Under the pieces are notes generated by a model, which was not told the origin of the DNA, searched no databases, and saw only the letters and a list, made by a program, of their open reading frames with translations. A program made the position numbers and the translations under genes. From Akkermansia muciniphila (GTDB taxonomy: Bacteria; Verrucomicrobiota; Verrucomicrobiia; Verrucomicrobiales; Akkermansiaceae): a stretch of 64,000 bases of DNA. Positions within the stretch are counted from its first letter, which is position 1. The number at the start of each line of letters is the position of its first letter. Shown one piece after another: positions 36,497 to 45,045 of this stretch. The stretch is from assembly GCA_945888515.1 (NCBI GenBank), contig CAMDAD010000009.1, positions 62,001 to 126,000 on the forward strand, read 5' to 3'.

Positions 36497-37926
36497 GAAG
36501 ACCTCCTTCCTGCAAACGGCCATCGGTGGCACAAGTCCGCCCATGTTTCCTGTGAAGGGAATGTTTTCGCATACGCCCCCAAGACCCAGGCCTGCGTTAG
36601 CGTCTGAAAATACGATGCATGCGGATGGTGTATCTCTATCACCCGACTCAGGCAGTCACCCTCGGTATCAGACTCTTGAATGGCCACGCCTGCCTGATCG
36701 ATCCACCACGCGAGCGCACCACGGTAGAGAAGGCTCATGGCTGGTAAACTGTTCCCTGCAGACCAAAATTCTTGTGCCTTGGCCAGTAAATCTTCTGGCA
36801 AAGAAGACGCGGTAACCTTCATTCCCATGACGACACGAGCTTTGTCCACAGCGACGGTTTTAATCGAATCACGCGACCGCATCCAGCGCGCGCGATATAA
36901 TAACCAAGCGATGCCACCGAACAATACAAGCAGAAATACACCCAAAATTACATGTCCCAGTGCCTGAAACACCTCTAACAAAGCGGCAGGCGGCGTGAGG
37001 GAATATCCGCTGCTTGAAGACGACTGATAGTCCACATACTTCTCCTTGTGAATCGTAAAATCCTCATGACTTTTCACTTCCTCGATCATCTCACTCGCTG
37101 ACAATGACTTGCCTGCTTCCTTTGCTAGAGCCATCGGAGCGTCAAACAACAACAGCAGACCCAGCAGAATGATGAAGTGATTTTTCAGACGATTCGCCAT
37201 GCGCTTGAATGCGAGTTCGATGTCCCAGCCCTCGATCCACGTCCGACTGTTCACATAGAGCCCAAACCCAGCGCCCGTGATAAAGACATCCATCAAAGAG
37301 CAAGCCATCATGATGCAAGATATCAGCAACCACACATACCCGTGACTATCAAACAATCGATCGGGATCAAACGACTCTTCCCAACGTTCGCTCGCAGCCT
37401 CAGGCAAAAACATCAACCCGGTCATGAAGATGCCGAAAGCCAGCCATACCACTCCGAGTGCCGAAATCAGAGTTAACAGCAGAGAAGTGCCCTCACCTTT
37501 TCGCGTGATCAAGCTCATGCGCAGCCTGAATTTCTCCCCTCGAAGTCCCTCCAGTTCCTCGACCGCAGCCGATAGAGGTTTCCATGGCGAACAACGAGCC
37601 CAAAGCATGCGATAAAAAAATCGGCGACCCCATGCACGGGGGATCTCACGCCACAAGGCAGACCAGGAGGGATTTTCTCCAAAGAGACGGCGACTCAATT
37701 GATACAGAACCATGCGGCAGCCAACCCATTTGGCCCACAACAGCAGGATGATACAGAGAAAGGGAATCTCTCGCAGAGGATAGATCAGCGCTAACACCGG
37801 AAGCATGCAAAGCCACCAAAGACACCAACAACGCCAAAAATCACGTCGCGCCAGTGCCAGTCCCGAATCAACCGCTTCCCAGTCGGTGCGGGGACGAATC
37901 TCCATGGTGACATCTTCCAACTTCAT
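36493..37926 (-). CDS. DUF4129-like membrane protein in the MoxR operon
   Basis: About 477 residues from the ATG at 37926, which overlaps the SpoIIM-like stop as ATGA. Several helices make an N-terminal membrane part (about residues 30-75, 150-185, 200-230 and 255-275). A periplasmic stretch with a Ser-rich run follows, then another helix (ALGHVILGVFLLVLFGGIAWLLY) and a C-terminal cytoplasmic DUF4129-like module that ends in SMLSLLYRGALAWWIDQAGV-type helices (read here as LPAMSLLYRGALAWWID). The final residues RRSS are coupled to the next start. DUF4129 proteins are regular members of these operons; function unknown. Confidence 0.75.
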   Translation of the reverse strand: MKLEDVTMEIRPRTDWEAVDSGLALARRDFWRCWCLWWLCMLPVLALIYPLREIPFLCIILLLWAKWVGCRMVLYQLSRRLFGENPSWSALWREIPRAWGRRFFYRMLWARCSPWKPLSAAVEELEGLRGEKFRLRMSLITRKGEGTSLLLTLISALGVVWLAFGIFMTGLMFLPEAASERWEESFDPDRLFDSHGYVWLLISCIMMACSLMDVFITGAGFGLYVNSRTWIEGWDIELAFKRMANRLKNHFIILLGLLLLFDAPMALAKEAGKSLSASEMIEEVKSHEDFTIHKEKYVDYQSSSSSGYSLTPPAALLEVFQALGHVILGVFLLVLFGGIAWLLYRARWMRSRDSIKTVAVDKARVVMGMKVTASSLPEDLLAKAQEFWSAGNSLPAMSLLYRGALAWWIDQAGVAIQESDTEGDCLSRVIEIHHPHASYFQTLTQAWVLGAYAKTFPSQETWADLCHRWPFAGRRSS

Positions 37927-38900
37927 GCGGCCCCCTCTTCCCCTCGCCTCCCTAAGGCGAGAAAATACACCACATGCAGAACCCAGAAAAAGATTCCCAC
38001 ACCGTATTTCCAGGCATCGGGCCATTCCCCCGCCGACCAAAACCCCTCGATCACGGCGGCCAAAGCCGTCATCAACGAGCCTCCAAACAACAAAGGCATT
38101 GCCTGAACGGTTGATTCGCGTAGTGCTCGTTTGCGAGGCAGTCGTCCGGGCTTAATCAGACCCAGCCCCATGCGCATGCCTGCCATCCCAACCACGCACA
38201 TACCGAGCAATTCGAAGGAAGAATGACCACTGACAAAAGTCCAAAAAGAAGAGGGATTGCACGCATAATTGGCATAACCAGCAGATGCCCCGATCATTAC
38301 ACCATTGACCAGCAGAAAGAAGATCGTGCCCAGCCCGGCCAAAATCCCGCCGGCAAACAGACGGAAATCAATGCCCACATTATTCTGAATGTAATGCGCG
38401 AACATTTGGAAATTTGAACCAAACTGGGAGCGTAAGTGCGTGACCTGAGAAGCGCCATCGCCACCATACATTCTTTCCATACTCGCCATACCCTCTTGGC
38501 CCAGAATGCTTTGCACCCAGCTGATGTCGAAGTAAACCGATACCATCAATCCAAAAAAAGGGATCCAGAACAGCGCATTGCTCAGCCAGAACAAACGCCA
38601 CTCGCGCCGAACTACCTGAGGAAATGTGAATAACAAAAAGCGCGCGCAGGTCTCCAACCCGACCGAGCGTCCCCGATAAAGAATTTTATAGCCACGGATC
38701 ACACGGTCGTTCAAGCCATGCACCAAGCGCTGCCCATACATCCGATGCTGTGCCAGGGCCAAGTCTGCACACACTTGGCGGAATAAACGAGGTAGCGAGC
38801 GCACATCCACGCCCTGCTGCTTCTTCTCCACCGCTGTCATCAGCACATCCATCTCACACCAGCGCGGCGCATTTTTTTTTTCAAAACTCCCCGGTGTCAT
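37923..38900 (-). CDS. SpoIIM-like (DUF95) membrane protein
   Basis: A 325-residue membrane protein of the stage II sporulation protein M family, first in the operon. The cytoplasmic N-terminus includes LPRLFRQVCADLALAQHRMYG and PQVVRREWRLFWLSNALFWIPFFG, a stretch typical of the family. Helices then follow, with NVGIDFRLFAGGILAGLGTIF, GVMIGASAGYA and HSSFELLGMCVVGMAGMRMGLGLI, the last marking the C-terminal SpoIIM motif. The organism shows no other sporulation genes; in Gram-negative bacteria this family accompanies MoxR/DUF58/DUF4129 clusters. The stop is coupled to the next gene by ATGA. Confidence 0.88.
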   Translation of the reverse strand: MTPGSFEKKNAPRWCEMDVLMTAVEKKQQGVDVRSLPRLFRQVCADLALAQHRMYGQRLVHGLNDRVIRGYKILYRGRSVGLETCARFLLFTFPQVVRREWRLFWLSNALFWIPFFGLMVSVYFDISWVQSILGQEGMASMERMYGGDGASQVTHLRSQFGSNFQMFAHYIQNNVGIDFRLFAGGILAGLGTIFFLLVNGVMIGASAGYANYACNPSSFWTFVSGHSSFELLGMCVVGMAGMRMGLGLIKPGRLPRKRALRESTVQAMPLLFGGSLMTALAAVIEGFWSAGEWPDAWKYGVGIFFWVLHVVYFLALGRRGEEGAA

Positions 38901-39027
38901 GGCATTTCAATGTCGCTCGTCGCGAACACATGTCATGTCAGCACATTCACGCCGTGTCGTCCATGGCAAATCCCCAATGAGTCGTATTTCAGCCATGGTT
39001 CAAGATCACAATCACGCCTTGCTATGT

Positions 39028-39846
39028 CTAACAAAGCCTTACCATGTCCTTGAGAAATTGCCCCCAAAGATAAAAAAGCCCTTTGGTGCTGTAGCTAAAA
39101 TAGCCATCTCCTGCGAATTCTATAATTCCGTGATCGAGGTTGTGCTCGATCATTTCCTGCATTTCCTCCTCGATCATTTCCTCCAAATGATCTGGATCGA
39201 TAGCGAGCAACTGATCCGAAACGAGTCCGCATTTCCTCAGATGATCATGATGGCTGTTGAGAATCTGGCGAAAGCAGTGACGCGTGCAAGGAACATGATT
39301 CCATCGAAATTTTTTCGGATATTTCAGTGTGGGAGCAAAGGGATAGTTGGTGGTGCGAAGCAATACTCCTTCTTGCGTGATGGAGGTAATCGATACAAAG
39401 GAAAACACGACATCCGACTGCTCACACAGGCAAAGAGTAGCCACAGTCTTGCTGTCAGCATGAAAGAACAAACGGTAATGCTGTTTCATTCCTGACCACT
39501 CCCAGGCGCAGTCAGAAGTATGCTCAAAATGTTCCCGCTCCATCGTCTCGACGGTCTCCTGCGCGTTGGGGAAAAATGCGGGATTCGGGGCCGAGCGGTA
39601 GCGAAGGCGATTATCCATGGGCAACTTCATGCGCTTCACGCGAGTGAGGAGCTCGAACCATGGCAGAAAAAACCACAGTACCACGCCTAAGACCCCGCCC
39701 CACCAGGCACCGATCAAAAAATAAAAGAGCGTGTAGCTGGCACCGAGAAATGCAATGGCGCCCAGCTTTCTCACCCAGGCTCTGCGTGCTGTTCGCAGAG
39801 CAAACGCGATCAATAAAATTCCTAGAACGATGAGGCAGGGCCGCAT
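39028..39846 (-). CDS. Membrane protein of unknown function
   Basis: A 272-residue protein with two or three hydrophobic helices in its first 65 residues (LIVLGILLIAFAL, LGAIAFLGASYTLFYFLIGA, LGVVLWFFLPWF), then a soluble domain. That domain holds FAGDGYFSYSTKGLFYLWGQ near its end and a His/Cys-rich segment (PCTRHCFRQILNSHHDHLRKC) that could bind a metal. Beta strands in the middle (HYRLFFHADSKTVATLCLCE, VVFSFVSITSITQEGVLLRT) recall YcxB-like domains, but I cannot assign a family. It lies between the MoxR operon and htpG on the same strand with more than 90 bp on each side, so it may stand alone. Confidence 0.7.
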   Translation of the reverse strand: MRPCLIVLGILLIAFALRTARRAWVRKLGAIAFLGASYTLFYFLIGAWWGGVLGVVLWFFLPWFELLTRVKRMKLPMDNRLRYRSAPNPAFFPNAQETVETMEREHFEHTSDCAWEWSGMKQHYRLFFHADSKTVATLCLCEQSDVVFSFVSITSITQEGVLLRTTNYPFAPTLKYPKKFRWNHVPCTRHCFRQILNSHHDHLRKCGLVSDQLLAIDPDHLEEMIEEEMQEMIEHNLDHGIIEFAGDGYFSYSTKGLFYLWGQFLKDMVRLC

Positions 39847-39942
39847 ATGGGTGGCTTTTTTGGGATACGGTAAGATTTGACCTACAACGCTACTACCTAT
39901 CGATCAGTTTCTCTGTTTGTCCAGTAAAGACTCGCCTCTACT

Positions 39943-41772
39943 TTAGAGAATTTTTTCGAGTATTTCATTCATGCGGGAAGCCAACTGCTGCGGGTGCTCC
40001 ACCAACCCTGCTGATAGCATGGCTTGATCAACCAATTGTTGCGCGACCAACCCGGCAATTTCAGGCTTTTCCGTGCGCAGTGATGCAAGTTTCTTCACCA
40101 AGGGATGACGTGGATTGATTTCCAACACGGGCTTTACCGATGGTATCTCCTGCCCCATCGCCTTCATCATGGCACGCATCTGAGGATTCGGAGAGTCCTC
40201 CGGAACCAATGCTACCACGGGACTTCCGATCAAACGCATCCCAGTTTTGACTTCCTTCAGCTGCTCTCCCATGGACTCCTTCCACCACGATTGCAGGGCC
40301 TCGACATCACTCGCCGCCATGGACTCGCCCTCGAGCGCTGTCTCTTCTAATTCAATGTCCGCTTGGTCGGCCCGAACGAGTTTTTTATCACGATAATTAC
40401 CGAGCGATTCGAAAACAAATTCATCTACGCCTTCGGTGAAGTAGGCCACTTCCAACCCACGTGCTTTGAAAGCTTCCAAGTATGGTCCAGATTCCATCAC
40501 GGCACGACTGGTGCCCGCGAGATAATAAATGTCGCTTTGCCCATCTTTCATTCGCGCGATGTAGTCATCGAAAGAACTCAAGGAGTCGCCCTCTGTCATC
40601 GAGCTCTCGAAGCGCAACAGCCCCGCCAGTGCCTCACGGTGCTCATGCGAGCTGACGATGCCCTCTTTGATAAATCGCGAGAATCCTTGATAAAAATCAC
40701 GATACGGCTCGGGATCATCCGAAGCTTTTTTCTCCAAAAATTTCAGTAACCGCTTCGTCACCACTTGCCCGAGTTTTTTGACCAAGGCGCTGTCCTGCAT
40801 CGATTCACGTGAAATATTCAGCGGCAGATCAGCAGAGTCAATCACCCCTCGCACAAAACGCAGCCACTCTGGCAATAAGCCTTCTGGTTGCGGGTCAATC
40901 AGCACGCGTTTGCAATACAAAGCCACACCTGGTTGCACCGCTCCGAAACCAAAACGCTCCTGATTTTCCTCAGGGAGAAACAAGAGAGCGTGGATGTCGA
41001 GAGGGGCATCAGCGGTAAAGTGCATGGTGAATCGCGGCTTGTCCCATGCCTTTGCGGTGAATTGATAAAAATCCTCGTATTCCTTATCGCTCACCTCGCC
41101 CTTCGCTTTCAGCCATAGTGCCTCCACTTGATTCACCCGCTCGCCGTTGAGCAGAATCGGGAAGGCAACAAAATTGGAGTATTTGTTCAGCAAATCCTTG
41201 ATGCGCGACTCTTTAGCGTATTCGGCATACTCCTCTTTCAGGTGAATCACCATGCGCGCACCTCGCGATTGGGACTCCACTTCTTCGATCTCATAGCCCT
41301 CTCTTCCATCGCTAGACCAGCGCAGGGAAGGCTCTCCGGTGCGCCATGAATGAGTGAAAACATCTACGCGATCGGCAACCATGAAAACGCTATAAAATCC
41401 CACGCCGAACTGACCGATCATCCCACCATTCTGCGTGCCCTTTTCTTTCATGTTTTGCAAAAAGGCCTTGGTGCCAGAATGAGCGATCGTGCCGAGGTTC
41501 TGCACCAATTCTTCGCGAGTCATACCAATGCCACGGTCTGCGATGATCAACTGACGATTTTCCTCGTCTGTGGTGATCTCGATTTGCAAAGGCTGCTCGG
41601 GCTCGTAAATGTCAGACTCAGTCAACTGCAGTAGCTTGAGCTTTTCGAGCGCATCAGAGGCATTTGACACCAATTCACGAGTGAAAATTTCCCGGTCGGT
41701 GTAGAGGGAATGAATGACGATGTCCAATAATTGTCTAACTTCCGCTTGAAACGACTGATGTTCGCAATTCAT
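39943..41772 (-). CDS. htpG: Chaperone HtpG (Hsp90)
   Basis: A 609-residue Hsp90-family ATP-dependent chaperone, near the usual 620-630. The GHKL ATPase domain has ELVSNASDALEKLKLLQLTE, IADRGIGMTREELVQNLGTI and the lid with GQFGVGFYSVFMVADRVDV. The middle domain carries GVIDSADLPLNISRESMQ, and the C-terminal dimerisation domain ends with QLASRMNEILEKIL. The ATG at 41772 (MNCEHQSFQAEVRQLLDIVI) is the standard HtpG start; an earlier in-frame ATG adds 18 unlikely residues. No CIRCE-type inverted repeat is seen upstream; the word AACCTAT precedes the start by 4 nt. The gene diverges from cdaA. Confidence 0.97.
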   Translation of the reverse strand: MNCEHQSFQAEVRQLLDIVIHSLYTDREIFTRELVSNASDALEKLKLLQLTESDIYEPEQPLQIEITTDEENRQLIIADRGIGMTREELVQNLGTIAHSGTKAFLQNMKEKGTQNGGMIGQFGVGFYSVFMVADRVDVFTHSWRTGEPSLRWSSDGREGYEIEEVESQSRGARMVIHLKEEYAEYAKESRIKDLLNKYSNFVAFPILLNGERVNQVEALWLKAKGEVSDKEYEDFYQFTAKAWDKPRFTMHFTADAPLDIHALLFLPEENQERFGFGAVQPGVALYCKRVLIDPQPEGLLPEWLRFVRGVIDSADLPLNISRESMQDSALVKKLGQVVTKRLLKFLEKKASDDPEPYRDFYQGFSRFIKEGIVSSHEHREALAGLLRFESSMTEGDSLSSFDDYIARMKDGQSDIYYLAGTSRAVMESGPYLEAFKARGLEVAYFTEGVDEFVFESLGNYRDKKLVRADQADIELEETALEGESMAASDVEALQSWWKESMGEQLKEVKTGMRLIGSPVVALVPEDSPNPQMRAMMKAMGQEIPSVKPVLEINPRHPLVKKLASLRTEKPEIAGLVAQQLVDQAMLSAGLVEHPQQLASRMNEILEKIL

Positions 41773-41836
41773 AATGATAGGTTCGGTAATGCGTGGAAAA
41801 AATAGCGATCTTTCTCGATCACGCAAGTCCGCATTT

Positions 41837-41869
41837 GCGAAATCTCATGGTCGCCGTAGCGAATTTCGC
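41837..41869. promoter_or_regulatory. Inverted repeat between htpG and cdaA (possible operator)
   Basis: GCGAAAT at 41837-41843 and ATTTCGC at 41863-41869 are inverted copies 19 bp apart, and the second is itself part of the palindrome GCGAATTTCGC (41859-41869). The element sits in the 144-bp divergent space and could serve either gene. Evidence is symmetry only. Confidence 0.25.
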
Positions 41870-41916
41870 GAGAATCGAAGTGACACAAGCAAGGCGATCG
41901 TTTACATTGTTTCCAC

Positions 41917-42720
41917 ATGGCGGATATTGGCAAATGGATCGCGGAGCACTGGAGCAATGCAGTCGAGATTTTGATACTTGCGCTGGGTGTCTATCAAATT
42001 TTTCGCGCTTTCAAATCGACTCGTGGCGCACGCATACTTGTCGGTCTGGCTTCGATCTTGATTTTCCTCACGCTGATCTCGCAACTGTTTTCCTTCCAAG
42101 TCATTGGCTGGATTATCACCCGAACGGCAGCAGCTCTCGCGTTGGCATTGATCGTCATTTTCCAACCCGAATTGCGCAACGCGCTCGCCAAGCTCGGCAG
42201 CAGTCGGTTGTTCCTATTTTCTACCAATCGCAAACTCGCCTTCCTGGAAACATTTGCGGATGCCGTCATCACGCTCTCGAAAAAACGCATTGGCGCACTT
42301 TTCGCGATCGAGAGGGGCATCAGCCTGCGGCAGTACTTGGACACGGGGGTGAAAATGGATGCCATTTTTTCACCGGAACTCGCCCTCGCCGTATTTCACC
42401 CGAAAGCGCCATTACACGATGGAGCCATGATCATTGCGCAGGATCGTGTCGCAGGAGCAGCCTGCGTTTTTCCTGTCAGTCAAAAAGAACTGGGAGATCG
42501 CTCAATCGGCCTCCGCCACCGCGCGGCGATTGGTGTCTCAGAAGAATCTGACTGCGTTGTGGTGATTGTCTCCGAAGAAACCGGCACGATCTCCTTGTGC
42601 TTCGATGGAGAACTGATTCGCACCACGAACGCGGAAGATTTCCGCAGTCGTCTTGAAGCATTATTTCTTTCCAACCCCGCCTCTGATGATATCCGCACTG
42701 ACAAAGAACTGGCCAGCTAA
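41917..42720 (+). CDS. cdaA: Diadenylate cyclase CdaA
   Basis: A 267-residue membrane enzyme that makes cyclic di-AMP from two ATP. Three N-terminal helices (about residues 14-30, 40-58 and 62-84) precede a linker helix and the DAC domain. Catalytic motifs are exact: DGA at 168-170 (PLHDGAMII) and RHR at 200-202 (GLRHRAAIGVSEESD). QPELRNALAKLG after the third helix is also typical. The next gene overlaps its 3' end by 35 bp and encodes a short membrane protein in the place usually held by the regulator CdaR. A c-di-AMP hydrolase (pgpH) is encoded 13 kb downstream. glmM, the usual third gene of the cda operon, is absent. Confidence 0.96.
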   Translation: MADIGKWIAEHWSNAVEILILALGVYQIFRAFKSTRGARILVGLASILIFLTLISQLFSFQVIGWIITRTAAALALALIVIFQPELRNALAKLGSSRLFLFSTNRKLAFLETFADAVITLSKKRIGALFAIERGISLRQYLDTGVKMDAIFSPELALAVFHPKAPLHDGAMIIAQDRVAGAACVFPVSQKELGDRSIGLRHRAAIGVSEESDCVVVIVSEETGTISLCFDGELIRTTNAEDFRSRLEALFLSNPASDDIRTDKELAS

Positions 42721-42991
42721 AATCGCTTCACTGGTCGCCGCCTATGCCATTTGGTATGTGATTCACCAACACATACATGAAGGCGTGGGTTTCCGTTTTA
42801 GCAGTGAGCAGGCACGTGACCAGCAAATGCAGCAAGAACTGTTGCAGCGGGAGATGCAGCAAAAACTCCTTGAAGTATCGATTTTGCAACAAAAAATTGA
42901 CAAAACGATGACGGAGAATGCACCTAAAGCGCGGGTAGTGACCGAAGAGGAGGAAACCAAAGAAACCGATCCCCTTCCGCCTAATCCCTAA
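42686..42991 (+). CDS. Short CdaR-like membrane protein without YbbR domains
   Basis: About 101 residues from the ATG at 42686; a TTG 11 codons earlier is possible. The N-terminus, LTKNWPAKIASLVAAYAIWYVIHQHI, has the same layout as the start of CdaR/YbbR proteins: a short cytoplasmic piece with a basic turn, then one membrane helix with Trp and Val near its end. After the helix come about 50 residues of Gln-rich coiled coil (QQMQQELLQREMQQKLLEV) and an acidic, Pro-ending tail. The extracytoplasmic YbbR repeats of true CdaR (about 300 residues) are missing. It overlaps cdaA by 35 bp, so the pair is translationally linked. A role in tethering or controlling CdaA is inferred from position and topology. 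Confidence 0.7.
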   Translation: MISALTKNWPAKIASLVAAYAIWYVIHQHIHEGVGFRFSSEQARDQQMQQELLQREMQQKLLEVSILQQKIDKTMTENAPKARVVTEEEETKETDPLPPNP

Positions 42992-43006
42992 CCGTTACTC
43001 ATCAAT

Positions 43007-43636
43007 ATGAATTGTTTCATCGCCGGCACCGATACAGGCGTGGGAAAAACCCATGTAACCAAAATTTTGTTAGAATCACTGCGCGCTGATGGCTTCGATG
43101 CCGTAGGCTACAAGCCGATCGTTTGCGGCGATCGCGATGACGCACATATTCTTGCTGCGGCGTCTGGGGGACTATCGTTAGATCAAGTCAATCCTCTCTG
43201 GTTAAAAACTCCTGTCGCTCCCTGGGTGGCGGCCCAGTTGGAAAATGTCAGGATCGATGTCGATTCGATCATTTCTGGCTATGAGACTCTTGCCGCACAG
43301 CACGAGATCGTTCTCGTGGAAGGCTGTGGCGGCTGGGAAGTGCCTATTTCGGAAAATTTCTCTACTGCCGATCTCGCCACAGCACTGGGCATCCCGGTAG
43401 TCTTGGTCGTGGCTAACCGTCTCGGTGCGATCAATCACACAGTCCTATCCTGTCTCGCCATCCGCGCCAGACATGTCGATCTCCGTGGATTGATTCTCAA
43501 TCATTTGGTAGATGAACTCGATACAGCCACAATCTCTAACAAAAACTGCATTCCTCAATGCGCAAAAGCACCATTGCTGACGGAAGTCATCTACTCGCAG
43601 GACTGGATCGATACCGAATGGCTCACCGATGCGTAA
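43007..43636 (+). CDS. bioD: Dethiobiotin synthetase
   Basis: A 209-residue ATP-dependent carboxylase that closes the ureido ring in biotin synthesis. The P-loop is FIAGTDTGVGKTHVTKILLE at the N-terminus, followed by YKPIVCGDRDD, with the catalytic Lys and substrate loop, and the conserved VEGCGGWEVPI, where BioD normally has VEGAGG. LGIPVVLVVANRLGAINHTVLSC is the nucleotide-base side. It lies 15 bp after the CdaR-like gene on the same strand. The biotin-dependent accC and accB genes lie just beyond, in the opposite direction. No other bio gene is present in the window. Confidence 0.93.
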   Translation: MNCFIAGTDTGVGKTHVTKILLESLRADGFDAVGYKPIVCGDRDDAHILAAASGGLSLDQVNPLWLKTPVAPWVAAQLENVRIDVDSIISGYETLAAQHEIVLVEGCGGWEVPISENFSTADLATALGIPVVLVVANRLGAINHTVLSCLAIRARHVDLRGLILNHLVDELDTATISNKNCIPQCAKAPLLTEVIYSQDWIDTEWLTDA

Positions 43637-43671
43637 GATCACAGATCACCCACGCAATGCGAGATATTCTG

Positions 43672-45027
43672 TCAACTTAGTTTTTTCTCCTCTAAGTAGC
43701 GACCTACCCAACCGATGTCATAGTTCCCACTGATGAAATCCGGATGATCGAGAATTTCCTGTTGGAAAGGAATCGTAGTCTTGATGCCACGGATCATGAA
43801 CTCGGCCAACGCACGCTTCATCCGAGCAATCGCAATCTCGCGAGTGGCCGCCGTGACGATGAGTTTTGCGATCATCGAATCATAGTAAGGAGGCACGCTG
43901 TAACCGGAATATACGTGGGTATCCACTCGCACGCCCTTGCCACCCGGTGCATACCACAGGTCGATCTTGCCGGGGCTAGGCGTGAAGTTGTTATAAGGGT
44001 CCTCTGCATTGATACGGCACTCGATCGAATGCCCGCGCGGCGTGGCGTTCAATACGTGTTCCGAAAGCGGCATCCCAGCGGCGATGCGGATCTGCTCTTT
44101 AATCAACTCGCAACCCATCACTTCTTCTGTCACCGGATGCTCCACCTGGATGCGGGTGTTCATCTCCATAAAGTAGAAATTTTTACCCGTGGAATCGACG
44201 AGATACTCGATGGTGCCCGCATTTTCGTAACCGATCGCTTTGATCAGCTTCACCGAGGCATCGCCCATGCGCTTGCGCATATCAGCATCGATCAAGGGCG
44301 AGGGACATTCCTCGATGATCTTCTGGTTGCGACGTTGCATGGAGCAATCGCGCTCGCCGAGATGCAAGAAGTTACCATGCGTGTCCGCAATGATCTGGAA
44401 CTCGATGTGATGCGGATTAAGCACCAGCTTTTCCAAGTAGCATTCGCCATTGCCGAAACAAGCCATCGCTTCATTCGATGCCGCGACAAATAGCGAGTGG
44501 AACTCTTCTTCCTTGAAACAAGGCCGCATGCCGCGCCCACCACCACCGGCGGTAGCCTTGATCATCACGGGGAAACCAATCTCTTTGGCTTTCGCGAATG
44601 CCTCATCGGCATCAATGATGATATCCGAACCCGGCGTAATAGGAACACCGTTCGCAACCGCATTTGCACGCGCGGTGGCTTTGTCGCCCATCATCGAAAT
44701 GACTTTCGCCGAAGGGCCGATGAACTTGATGCCGGAGGAGGTGCAGATTTCCGCAAAACGAGCGTTTTCCGATAGGAAGCCATAGCCCGGATGAATTGCC
44801 TCTGCATTGGTGATTTCACAGGCTGCGATGATCCGGTCGGGCTTGAGGTAGCTGTCCTTGGACGGGCCTTTACCGATGCAGACAGCGTGATCAGCCAACT
44901 GGACATGCATCGAATCCACATCCGCTTCGGAGTATACAGCGACGGATTCGACGTCGAGCTCTCGACAGGCGCGAATGATACGAAGGGCGATCTCCCCGCG
45001 GTTAGCGACTAAAACACGTTTGAACAT
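43672..45027 (-). CDS. accC: Acetyl-CoA carboxylase, biotin carboxylase subunit
   Basis: A 451-residue ATP-grasp enzyme that carboxylates biotin on BCCP in the first step of fatty acid synthesis. It starts MFKRVLVANRGEIALRIIRAC, has the Gly-rich ATP loop KATAGGGGRGMRPC, the EKLVLNPHHIEFQI segment, ERDCSMQRRNQKIIEECPSP, the metal and catalytic site FMEMNTRIQVEHPVTEEVMG, and the C-terminal HSIECRINAEDPYNNFTPSPGKI. Length and order are fully canonical. It follows accB after 18 bp on the minus strand, the common accBC operon; its end is convergent with bioD at 35 bp. Confidence 0.98.
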   Translation of the reverse strand: MFKRVLVANRGEIALRIIRACRELDVESVAVYSEADVDSMHVQLADHAVCIGKGPSKDSYLKPDRIIAACEITNAEAIHPGYGFLSENARFAEICTSSGIKFIGPSAKVISMMGDKATARANAVANGVPITPGSDIIIDADEAFAKAKEIGFPVMIKATAGGGGRGMRPCFKEEEFHSLFVAASNEAMACFGNGECYLEKLVLNPHHIEFQIIADTHGNFLHLGERDCSMQRRNQKIIEECPSPLIDADMRKRMGDASVKLIKAIGYENAGTIEYLVDSTGKNFYFMEMNTRIQVEHPVTEEVMGCELIKEQIRIAAGMPLSEHVLNATPRGHSIECRINAEDPYNNFTPSPGKIDLWYAPGGKGVRVDTHVYSGYSVPPYYDSMIAKLIVTAATREIAIARMKRALAEFMIRGIKTTIPFQQEILDHPDFISGNYDIGWVGRYLEEKKLS

Positions 45028-45045
45028 GAGGATGAGGAGATAGTA

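Noticed and set aside
41773-41916. CIRCE or other heat-shock operator upstream of htpG
   Set aside because: The TTAGCACTC-N9-GAGTGCTAA pattern is absent; only a weak unrelated inverted repeat was seen.
41793-42551. 252-codon plus-strand frame overlapping cdaA
   Set aside because: It is out of frame with a complete diadenylate cyclase whose DGA and RHR motifs are intact; the alternative product is rich in Arg, His and Ser without motif.
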